From CAZCFB01 sp964511535 (lineage in GTDB: Bacteria > Myxococcota_A > Polyangia > GCA-2747355 > CAZCFB01), in the NCBI GenBank assembly GCA_964511535.1, contig CAZEFW010000204.1, forward strand, positions 1 through 12,537: a stretch of DNA of 12,537 nucleotides. The letters run 5' to 3'. Below the pieces are notes generated by a model. The model searched no databases and had not been told where the DNA came from. It saw only the letters and a list, made by a program, of their open reading frames with translations. This document shows, piece by piece, positions 6,789 to 12,537 of this stretch. The position numbers were made by a program, and so were the translations under genes. Numbering within the stretch: the stretch's first letter is position 1; the number at the start of each line of letters is the position of its first letter.

Positions 6789-9002
6789 ATGTACGTCCGC
6801 CTCGCACTTCTGCTGACGCTCACCCTCTGTCTCATCCCTGCGTGCAACAAGAAGAAAAAGGCCGCCGCTCCGGGGGCCGCGGCTGGCGCCGCTGGGGGCG
6901 CCGCCACTGCCTCGGAGTCGCGGCTCAAGCAGCTCGAGCAGGTGCTCTCCATGATCCCGTCCGACAGCCCATCGGTGGCGGTGGTGGCCAACTGGTCACA
7001 CCTGCTGCGGGCGTCGGACGACCTGCAGGGCACGCTCAAGCATGTGGACAGCGGCCAGGTGTTGCTGGACCGGATCGTCGGCTTCTCCGCCTCGGCCCCG
7101 GTGCCATTGCCCATCGGCGAGCGCGAGATGACCCAGCTCGGCTTCGACCCGTCCAAGCCGATGGCGGTGTTCGGCGCCGCCTCGCCGGTGGCCATCTTCT
7201 CGCTGAAAGATTCTGCGGCGTTCCAGGCCCGGCTCGCCACGGCCTACGGCAAGGGCAAGTGGAAGGACGTCACCGTGGCGGGGTTCAAGCTGCGCCACCT
7301 GAGCGGCGCCCGCCAGCTGTACTGCATGCCCATGGATCGGCGCTCCATCTGTTCTCCGGAGGCTGAGCCCCTGGTGCAGGTGGCCAGGGGTAGGCCCGCG
7401 CGGTCGCTGTGGCAGAGCCTCACCGAGGAGGAGCGCCGCGAGCTCGCCCGCGGCACCGCGCTGGTGGGGTTCACCGACCCGCGGCGGCTCCAGGGCAGAG
7501 CGCTGCTGCGAGTGGAGGAGGACGGCCTGAGCGCGCAGCTGCGGCTCGGCGGGCCCGCGGTGGGTCAGGTGAGCCGGCTGCTGGGTGGCAAGGGCGGCGG
7601 CACGTTGCTGAAGATGGCCGGCGACGCCCCCACGGCCGTGTACCTCAGGATCCAGGTCAGCGCCGTCCTGAACACCCTGCGCGCGGTGCTGCCCGACCCG
7701 CGCAAGCTGGGGCTCGATCCCATCAGGCTGCAGGCCAGCCTCACCGGCGAGGTCCTGCTGCGAGAGACGGCGGAGCGCCAGCTGCTGGCGGTGCTCGGCT
7801 GTCACGACCTGGCGGTGTCCCAGTCGGTGGTGGACACCCTGGCCGGCGCCCTGAAGGGCCTGACCCAGCAAGGCGGCCCCGAGGGGGCGGCGCCCGTGAA
7901 GGTCACCGCCTCGGGGGACGGGGAGCGCAAGCGGTATGTGGTGGAGTTGAAGCCGAGGGCCGGGGGGATGCCCATCAACCTGACCCTGGGGCTGGCCGCA
8001 GGGCCCGAGGGGATCCTGGTGGGATCGAAGGAGGCGGTGGAGGCGCTGGCCGGCAAGGGGGGCGAGGGGAAAGGGGCGAAGGGCAAGGGCAAGGGCAAGG
8101 GCGAGGGCAAGGGTGAGAGTGCCGGGGTCCTGCTCATGGCGCGGACGCCGCTGGGGGATCCCTTGCGCCTGATGGGTCCCGCCACCGATGCGCTGTTCAA
8201 GGCCGCTGACCTGCCCGGGGGGGTGGTGGAGAATATCCGCCTGGCGCGCTTTCTGCTGGACCAGATGCATGGCCAGACCGTCACCGTCTCCGGCGCGGGC
8301 AAGGATCAGTTGCTGGTCAACCTGCGCTGGACCACGCTGCACCAGCGCGGGGAGGAGGGCGCGGACGCGGCGCGGGCCCTGTGGATCAAGGCGCTGTCAG
8401 CCCGGGCCGACGGCGACCTGGAGAAGGCCAAGCGCCTGCTCGGCAACCTGGTCAAGGACCACGGCGAGACCCGCTTCGCCGCCCGCGCGAAGGACGAGCG
8501 GCCCGGGGTGCTGGGCGCCCTGTTCACCGCGGTGCTGGCCACCAACGCCCTGCCCGCCTACCGGCGCTACGTGATGCGGTCCCGGCAGGTCGAGGCGTAC
8601 GCCTCGCTGGCGCGCCTCTCCATGGCCGCGCGGTTCTCGTTCAGGTCCCCGGGGGTCGGCCCTGGCGGCCGCGCCCTGCCCCCCAGCTTCCCCAAGTCCA
8701 CGGACTGGACCCCGCCCAAGCCGTGCTGCGATTTCTCCGGCGGTGAGTGCCAGCCGGCGCCCGGGGTCTGGATGACCCCCACCTGGAAGCTGCTCAAGTT
8801 CTCCCAGGACCGCCCCCACCGGTTGCAGTACCGCTTCGTCAACCGGGGCAAGGTCAAGGGCAAGGCCAGCTTCTCTGTCCAGGCGCGGGGAGATCTGGAC
8901 TGCAAGGGCAGTCCGACCCTGTTCTCCATCGAGGGGGTGGAGGGCGATGACGGCACCGTCTCCCTGTCGCCCATGAAGACCGAGCCCGCAAAGATGCCAT
9001 GA
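6789..9002 (+). CDS. Lipoprotein with DUF3352-like N-terminus and pilin-like C-terminal module
   Basis: This encodes 737 residues. A signal peptide ends in the lipobox LIPAC (Cys19), followed by a K/A/G-rich linker. Residues about 45-510 are mostly alpha/beta and recall DUF3352-type surface proteins (weak resemblance), interrupted by a GKGKGKGEG repeat near 423-444. Residues 526-567 look like a TPR-type helical hairpin (DGDLEKAKRLLGNLVKDHG). From 574 the sequence resembles the type IV pilin helix after its cleavage site: VLGALFTAVLATNALPAYRRY, then RSRQVEAYASLARL. The following domain has PP-KPCC (Cys646, 647, 654), a W..W..LKFS segment and GDLDCKGSPTLFSI (701-714), as in pilin-like proteins of deltaproteobacteria. 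The start is supported by AGGAG 6 nt upstream. It is the first gene of a likely operon with the symporter 23 bp downstream. Function is unknown. The pilin match is a pattern judgement, not a search result. Confidence 0.82.
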   Translation: MYVRLALLLTLTLCLIPACNKKKKAAAPGAAAGAAGGAATASESRLKQLEQVLSMIPSDSPSVAVVANWSHLLRASDDLQGTLKHVDSGQVLLDRIVGFSASAPVPLPIGEREMTQLGFDPSKPMAVFGAASPVAIFSLKDSAAFQARLATAYGKGKWKDVTVAGFKLRHLSGARQLYCMPMDRRSICSPEAEPLVQVARGRPARSLWQSLTEEERRELARGTALVGFTDPRRLQGRALLRVEEDGLSAQLRLGGPAVGQVSRLLGGKGGGTLLKMAGDAPTAVYLRIQVSAVLNTLRAVLPDPRKLGLDPIRLQASLTGEVLLRETAERQLLAVLGCHDLAVSQSVVDTLAGALKGLTQQGGPEGAAPVKVTASGDGERKRYVVELKPRAGGMPINLTLGLAAGPEGILVGSKEAVEALAGKGGEGKGAKGKGKGKGEGKGESAGVLLMARTPLGDPLRLMGPATDALFKAADLPGGVVENIRLARFLLDQMHGQTVTVSGAGKDQLLVNLRWTTLHQRGEEGADAARALWIKALSARADGDLEKAKRLLGNLVKDHGETRFAARAKDERPGVLGALFTAVLATNALPAYRRYVMRSRQVEAYASLARLSMAARFSFRSPGVGPGGRALPPSFPKSTDWTPPKPCCDFSGGECQPAPGVWMTPTWKLLKFSQDRPHRLQYRFVNRGKVKGKASFSVQARGDLDCKGSPTLFSIEGVEGDDGTVSLSPMKTEPAKMP
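8082..8117 (+). repeat. 6-bp tandem repeat (GGCAAG/GGCGAG) inside the lipoprotein gene
   Basis: Six consecutive hexamers (GGCAAG x3, GGCGAG, GGCAAG, GGTGAG) encode a Gly-Lys/Glu dipeptide repeat. A degenerate G-rich stretch extends it upstream to about 8052. Unit length is a multiple of three, so copy-number change would lengthen or shorten a flexible linker without a frameshift. Confidence 0.8.
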
Positions 9003-9025
9003 CCCCGCTCCATCCGAGGAGATAA

Positions 9026-10897
9026 ATGGATCCAACCCAGGCCGTGGAGAGCACCGCTAACCTCGCCACCGTCGACTCGATCATCATCGTCGGCTTTCTG
9101 GTGGTGGTGACCGTGGTGGGCTACATGATGTCCAACATGGCGTCCAAGGGGATGTCCGACTACTTCCTCGGGGGCAAGACGATCCCGTGGTACGTGCTCG
9201 GCATCTCCACCGCCACCTCCAACTTCGACATGGCCGGGACGATGATCAACATCGCCGTGGTCTTCGCCCTCGGCTTCAAGGGGTTCCTGGTGGAGATCCG
9301 CGGTGGCGTGGGGCTCTCCCTGGCGTTCCTGATGATCTTTCTGGGTAAGTGGCTGCGCCGCAGCCGGGTGATGACCTCGGCGGAGTGGATGAAGCTGCGC
9401 TTCGGCACGGACAGCCCGGGCAAGGCCGCCCACCTGATCTCGGCCTGCGCCAACATCATCCTCTGCCTCGGCATGATCATCTACTTCAGCAAGGGCGCCG
9501 GGAAGTTCCTGACCCACTTCCTGCCGCTGTCGGAGATCACCTGCACCTCGGTGATGGTGGTAATCGGCCTGTTCTACACCCTGATGTCCGGGCTGTACGG
9601 GGTGGTCTTCACCGACGTGGTGCAGATGATCCTGCTCACCTTCACCGCCATCTACGTCTCGATCCAGGCCTTCGGCATGCGCGCCCTGGTGGAGATGCCC
9701 AGCGGGCTGTTCGACTTCAACCTGGAGGTGCCGGCCGGGCTCGGCGAGGCCCTGCTGACCAAGGACCCCGCCGCCTGGGAGCCGATCCTCGGGGCGTTCG
9801 GGCTGTGCGTGGCCATGTGGTTCTTCCGCACCACCCTCGAGGGCATGGGGGGCGTGGGCGGCTACACAGACCAGCGCTTCTTCGCCGCCCGCACCGAGCG
9901 CGAGGCGAGCCTGCTGACTCTCGAGAGCATCGTGCTGTCCCTGTTCCGCTGGACCATGATCGCCGGGCTGGTGACCATGGGCTACAAGCTGGTGGCCGAC
10001 GGCGGCGCGGCGGGGGCGGCCATCGCCAAGGACGCCGAGCAGGTGCTGCCCATCGTGCTGAGCCAGATGCTGCCCGCCGGCATCAAGGGGTTCGTCATCG
10101 CGGGGCTCATCGCCGCGGCCATGTCCACCTTCGACTCCACGCTCAACGCCGGGGCGTCGTACCTGACCCGAGACGTGTACCAGGCGTACATCAACCCCGG
10201 CGCCGGCGACCGGCAGCTGATGAAGGCGTCGCGGGTGGCCACCATCGCCCTGTGCGTGGCCGGCATCCTGTTCGCGGCCATCGTGCCCAACATCAACAAG
10301 ATCTGGGGGCTGATCACCATGGGCATCGGCGCGGGCATGTTCGTGCCGCTCTTCCTGCGCTGGTACTGGCCGCGGTTCAACGGCTACGGCTTCGCCGCCG
10401 GGACCTCTGCGGGCATCGTGGCGGCCATCATCTTCAAGGCGATCCTCGACTGGCCGCTCTACAGCTCCTTCCCCACCATCGTGGGCTGCGCCTTCGTCGG
10501 CGCGGTGCTGGTCACCCTGGTCACCAGCCCGGTGGACGACGAGGTGCTGATGAAGTTCTACAAGCAGATCACCCCGTTCGGCCCGTGGGGGCGCGTGGCG
10601 GGCCTGGCGCGGGAGCGCGGCCTGATCACGGAGAAGGAGTACCTCAAGGGGATCATGGAGAACCTCAACGACATCGTCTCGGTCTGCTTCTCGCTGCCGT
10701 TTCAGCTGTGCCTGCTGCTGGGCGCCATGAGCTTCATGTGGCACGAGTGGTCCAAGTTCTCCTTCTTCTTCATCGTCGCCCTGGTCAGCGGCGTTGGGCT
10801 CTACTTCTTCTGGTTCAAGAACCTCAAGAGCGAGGAGCAGTGCCTGGCAGAGGACGAGGCGTACGAAGCCGCTGCCCGGGAGCAGGAGGCGGCGTGA
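9026..10897 (+). CDS. Sodium:solute symporter (SSS / SLC5-like family)
   Basis: This encodes 623 residues, long for the family, with about 13 hydrophobic segments. Near the N-terminus, SDYFLGGKTIPWYVLGISTATSNFDMAGTM (44-73) is the typical TM1 region of SSS transporters. GLIAAAMSTFDSTLNAGASYLTRDVY (360-385) is the family signature; Ser367 and Thr368 align by position with the Na2 sodium-site residues of vSGLT. FYKQITPFGPWG (511-522) is the usual cytoplasmic segment before the last helices. It would import a solute using the sodium gradient. The substrate cannot be read from sequence; sugars, amino acids and other organic solutes are all possible in this family. GAGGAG lies 4 nt before the ATG. 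The gene sits 23 bp after the lipoprotein stop and overlaps the macro gene. Confidence 0.96.
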   Translation: MDPTQAVESTANLATVDSIIIVGFLVVVTVVGYMMSNMASKGMSDYFLGGKTIPWYVLGISTATSNFDMAGTMINIAVVFALGFKGFLVEIRGGVGLSLAFLMIFLGKWLRRSRVMTSAEWMKLRFGTDSPGKAAHLISACANIILCLGMIIYFSKGAGKFLTHFLPLSEITCTSVMVVIGLFYTLMSGLYGVVFTDVVQMILLTFTAIYVSIQAFGMRALVEMPSGLFDFNLEVPAGLGEALLTKDPAAWEPILGAFGLCVAMWFFRTTLEGMGGVGGYTDQRFFAARTEREASLLTLESIVLSLFRWTMIAGLVTMGYKLVADGGAAGAAIAKDAEQVLPIVLSQMLPAGIKGFVIAGLIAAAMSTFDSTLNAGASYLTRDVYQAYINPGAGDRQLMKASRVATIALCVAGILFAAIVPNINKIWGLITMGIGAGMFVPLFLRWYWPRFNGYGFAAGTSAGIVAAIIFKAILDWPLYSSFPTIVGCAFVGAVLVTLVTSPVDDEVLMKFYKQITPFGPWGRVAGLARERGLITEKEYLKGIMENLNDIVSVCFSLPFQLCLLLGAMSFMWHEWSKFSFFFIVALVSGVGLYFFWFKNLKSEEQCLAEDEAYEAAAREQEAA

Positions 10898-11415
10898 TCC
10901 GGCTGGTCCAGGGGGACATCACCGAGGTCCAGGCGGACGCGCTGGTCACCGCGGCCAACGCCGGGCTGCAGGGCGGCGGCGGGGTGGACGGGGCGATCCA
11001 CCGGGCGTGCGGACCGCGGCTGCTCGAGGCGTGCCGGGCGCTCGGCGGCTGCCCCACCGGATCGGCCGTGGCCACGCCGGCCTTCGACCTGGAGGCGCGC
11101 GGGGTGCGGCGCATCATCCATGCGGTGGGGCCGATCTACCGGGGTACAGGCGACGAGGGAGCTCTGCTGGCCGGCGCCTACCGGACCAGCCTGCAGGTGG
11201 CGGGCACCGAGGCGTGCGCCAGCGTGGCGTTCCCGGCCATCAGCGCGGGGGTGTACGGCTACCCGCTGGCCGAGGCCGCGGAGGTGGCGGTGCAGACGGT
11301 GGGAGCGTTTATGAGGGGCGAACCGGGGCCGGTTAAGCAGGTGATCTTCGTGCTATTCGACCGGCAGACTTACCAGGCCTTCGAGGAGGCTGTCTCACGG
11401 ACAGCCGCGGGTTAG
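10894..11415 (+). CDS. Macro-domain protein, YmdB-like ADP-ribose/O-acetyl-ADP-ribose hydrolase
   Basis: This encodes 173 residues from a GTG start. A single macro domain covers almost the whole chain: GDIT (7-10), TAAN (19-22), the GGGGVDGAIHRACGP loop (27-41), CPTGSA (53-58), IIHAVGP (74-80) and FPAISAGVYGYP (113-124). E. coli YmdB shares the same order. Its deacetylase residues correspond to Asn22 and Asp32 here. The usual NAAN is TAAN, so the first Asn is replaced by Thr. The likely reaction is removal of acetyl from O-acetyl-ADP-ribose, or ADP-ribose from acidic side chains. The start was chosen because GTGA overlaps the symporter stop by 4 bp and AGGAGG (10884-10889) is 4 nt upstream. 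This implies translational coupling. The stop codon lies in the left TTAG flank of the adjoining palindromic element. Confidence 0.94.
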   Translation: MIRLVQGDITEVQADALVTAANAGLQGGGGVDGAIHRACGPRLLEACRALGGCPTGSAVATPAFDLEARGVRRIIHAVGPIYRGTGDEGALLAGAYRTSLQVAGTEACASVAFPAISAGVYGYPLAEAAEVAVQTVGAFMRGEPGPVKQVIFVLFDRQTYQAFEEAVSRTAAG

Positions 11416-11573
11416 GAGCCTGCCGCGCCCAGGTTAACGCTTCGCCAGGCTTGCCCTTGATATCGCTGGCTTCGTTGCTCGTCAGTTGCTTGCCACCAGC
11501 AAGCGCCTTCCTCGCGCCTTGCCAGTGATCCCAATTCCTTCGCCTGGCTCGATTTCCTGTCCACGACAGGCTC
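11416..11573. mobile_element. 158-bp MITE-like imperfect palindrome with TTAG target duplication
   Basis: The left end GAGCCTGCCGCG and right end (read inward on the minus strand) GAGCCTGTCGTG match at 10 of 12. Both ends are flanked by TTAG (11412-11415 and 11574-11577), a likely 4-bp target duplication. Similarity continues inward on both arms: CAGG, GCCAGGC, and TTGATATCGCTGGC versus TTGGGATCACTGGC (11 of 14). The arms meet at a hairpin GCTTGC-CACCA-GCAAGC (11488-11504) close to the geometric centre. No transposase is encoded. YTAR duplications are known for the IS5 group, so a non-autonomous derivative of an IS5-like element is an inference. It fills nearly all the space between two convergent genes. 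Confidence 0.68.
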
Positions 11574-11582
11574 TTAGCTCGC

Positions 11583-11795
11583 TCACGAAAAGCCGCCACC
11601 CTGGCCGCAGCCGGCGCCGTGGACATGGCCGCCGCCCCCGGGGCTGCTGCTTCCACAGGAGAAGCTGGACATCAGCTGGTCAACGCGGGGCGTGCCGCAC
11701 TCGGGACACTCCAGCTCGTCCTTGTCCGAGCTGCGCAGGATCAACTCCTCGAAGACATGTTCGCAGGATGTGCACTTGAACTCATGTATCGGCAT
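11583..11795 (-). CDS. FmdB-family zinc ribbon protein
   Basis: This encodes 70 residues. MPIHEFKCTSCEHVFEELI with Cys8 and Cys11, then ECPECG with Cys30 and Cys33, is the two-CxxC zinc ribbon of the FmdB / CxxC-CxxC-SSSS family. The hydrophobic QLMSSFS segment after the second pair is also typical. The tail is Gly-rich with His57, His59, Cys63 and further Gly, which could bind metal. FmdB proteins are proposed regulators or accessory proteins, but their function is not settled. The start is an ATG with GAGG about 8 nt upstream on the minus strand. The gene lies 61 bp downstream of the K/A/E-rich protein on the same strand and is probably co-transcribed. It is convergent with the macro gene, separated mainly by the palindromic element. 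Confidence 0.9.
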   Translation of the reverse strand: MPIHEFKCTSCEHVFEELILRSSDKDELECPECGTPRVDQLMSSFSCGSSSPGGGGHVHGAGCGQGGGFS

Positions 11796-11856
11796 TGGGG
11801 GACCTCGCTCTCTTCAACTGATCCGAGCCAGCAGGGAGGCGCAGGTTGCGCGGGCG

Positions 11857-12537
11857 TTACGCGTTTGATGCCACCAGGGCCAGGATCAGCACCACCGCCA
11901 GCACGGCGAACACGATGAGCGGCATGAGCCAGGGCCGGTCGGCGCTCTTGGCACCGGCCTTGGGCGCGGGAGTGGAGGGCTGTGACAGCTCACGCTCCAC
12001 CTGCTTCTCCTTCTTGGTCGGCTTGGCGGGCGGAATCTGCGACTGGGCAGCGGCCTTGCGCTTCTGGCGCTTCTTCTTGCGGCCCTTGGCGCGGGTGCGT
12101 TTGGGCTTCTTCTTCTTGGCCTCTGCCTTTTCCTTTGCTGCCTGGATCTCGGCCTGGCGTTTGGCCTCTTTGGCGGCCTTTTTGGCGGCGCGGGCCTCGA
12201 GGCGCTCCTTCTCCTTGCGCGCCTCTTCCTCGGCCTCGGCCTTTTTGCGAGCAGCCTCTTCTTCGGCCTTCTTCTTCGCCTCGGCCTCTTTCTTGGCTTT
12301 TGCCTCGGCCTTTTTGCGCTTCTTCTCCTCGGCGGCCTTTTTCTTCTTCTCTGCTGCGGCGGCCTTTTTAGCGGCGGCCTCTTCTTCGGCCTTTTTGCCG
12401 GCGGCCTCTTCTTCAGCCTGCTTGGCGGCGGCTTCAGCGTCGGGCTCGGGCTCGGGCTCGGGTTTGGCTTCAGCTTCGGGCTCGGGTTTGGCCTCGGCCT
12501 CCGCCTCGGGCTCGGGCTCGGCCTCGGCCTCGGGCTC
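11857..12537 (-). CDS. K/A/E-rich tail-anchored membrane protein, N-terminus beyond window
   Basis: A minus-strand frame stays open from the window edge to TAA at 11857-11859, giving 226 visible residues with no start. The first ~37 visible residues are Pro/Ala/Glu repeats (EPEAEAEPEPEA-type). About 100 residues of Ala/Lys/Glu-rich sequence follow, likely a long helix or coiled coil reminiscent of the TolA stalk, then a very basic KPKRTRAKGRKKKRQKRK segment and a Pro-rich linker. The C-terminus is one hydrophobic helix, WLMPLIVFAVLAVVLILALV, ending ASNA. The lack of any other function-bearing domain here means the role must be read from the missing N-terminal part. A C-terminal single anchor implies a mostly cytoplasmic orientation, by inference. 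The opposite-strand frame at 11982-12371 is a shadow of this one. Confidence 0.8.
   Translation of the reverse strand, partial: EPEAEAEPEPEAEAEAKPEPEAEAKPEPEPEPDAEAAAKQAEEEAAGKKAEEEAAAKKAAAAEKKKKAAEEKKRKKAEAKAKKEAEAKKKAEEEAARKKAEAEEEARKEKERLEARAAKKAAKEAKRQAEIQAAKEKAEAKKKKPKRTRAKGRKKKRQKRKAAAQSQIPPAKPTKKEKQVERELSQPSTPAPKAGAKSADRPWLMPLIVFAVLAVVLILALVASNA
12442..12537 (-). repeat. Degenerate 6-bp repeat (GGGCTC/GGCCTC) in coding sequence
   Basis: Alternating GGGCTC, GGCCTC and related hexamers run to the window edge, for example three consecutive GGGCTC units from 12442. On the minus strand they encode Glu-Pro and Glu-Ala dipeptides in the partial tail-anchored protein. The array continues outside the window. 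Confidence 0.75.

Noticed and set aside
8567..10744. 725-codon open frame on the minus strand opposite the symporter
   Set aside because: It consists of His/Gln/Gly/Asp-rich low-complexity sequence. The plus strand encodes an unmistakable SSS transporter with a good ribosome site.
9349..10893. Extension of the macro-domain frame upstream to 9349, giving a 688-residue protein
   Set aside because: The extra 515 residues are an Arg/His-rich shadow of the symporter. The GTG at 10894 with AGGAGG starts precisely at the macro domain.
11333..11656. 107-codon minus-strand frame spanning the palindromic element
   Set aside because: It crosses the macro gene, the element and the FmdB gene. Its sequence is explained by these three, and it has no family resemblance.
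11982..12371. 129-codon plus-strand frame rich in Ser, Pro and Arg
   Set aside because: It is the antisense of the K/A/E-rich coding sequence, with a composition that mirrors AAG/GAG/GCC codons.

Overview
The window is high-GC bacterial DNA. Long antisense open frames run opposite most real genes, as expected at this composition. A beta-propeller lipoprotein with a CxxCH motif, several other lipoprotein or membrane proteins of the cell envelope, a pilin-like module and a very K/A/E-rich tail-anchored protein together suggest a Myxococcota or other deltaproteobacterial-type genome. That assignment is inference, since no rRNA or marker gene is present. A run of exactly 100 N (3715-3814) marks a scaffold join of unknown true size, so this is a draft or metagenome assembly.

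Layout. A 7-bp tandem repeat (1-37) is followed by a minus-strand lipoprotein with an Ig-like region, a CVGCH heme-type motif and a TolB/PD40-like propeller (53-1936). It diverges from an ECF sigma factor on the plus strand (start near 2048, end 2755). The sigma gene ends 5 bp from an unrecognised minus-strand gene (2761-3102). An inverted repeat and a -10-like box lie before a small plus-strand gene with an N-terminal membrane helix (3268-3663), which is followed by a strong hairpin and the gap. Across the gap a large minus-strand multi-pass protein of the PTPS-related/GT-C-like type (3817-6600) ends only 2 bp from the Ns.

A divergent intergenic region (6601-6788) leads into a three-gene plus-strand cluster. 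It holds a lipoprotein with a pilin-like C-terminal module (6789-9002), a sodium:solute symporter (9026-10897) and a macro-domain ADP-ribose hydrolase (10894-11415). The symporter and macro genes overlap as GTGA with a good ribosome site, which suggests translational coupling.

Between the convergent macro and FmdB genes lies a 158-bp imperfect palindrome (11416-11573) flanked by TTAG on both sides, which looks like a MITE inserted at the macro stop codon. On the minus strand follow an FmdB-type zinc ribbon (11583-11795) and, upstream of it, the C-terminal part of a K/A/E-rich tail-anchored protein whose start lies beyond the window (11857-12537).

The most unusual items are the lipoprotein/pilin chimera, the palindromic element with its target duplication, and the coupled symporter-macro pair. 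I see no CRISPR array, tRNA, rRNA, prophage or recognisable defence system, and I could not identify a clearly novel multi-gene system.
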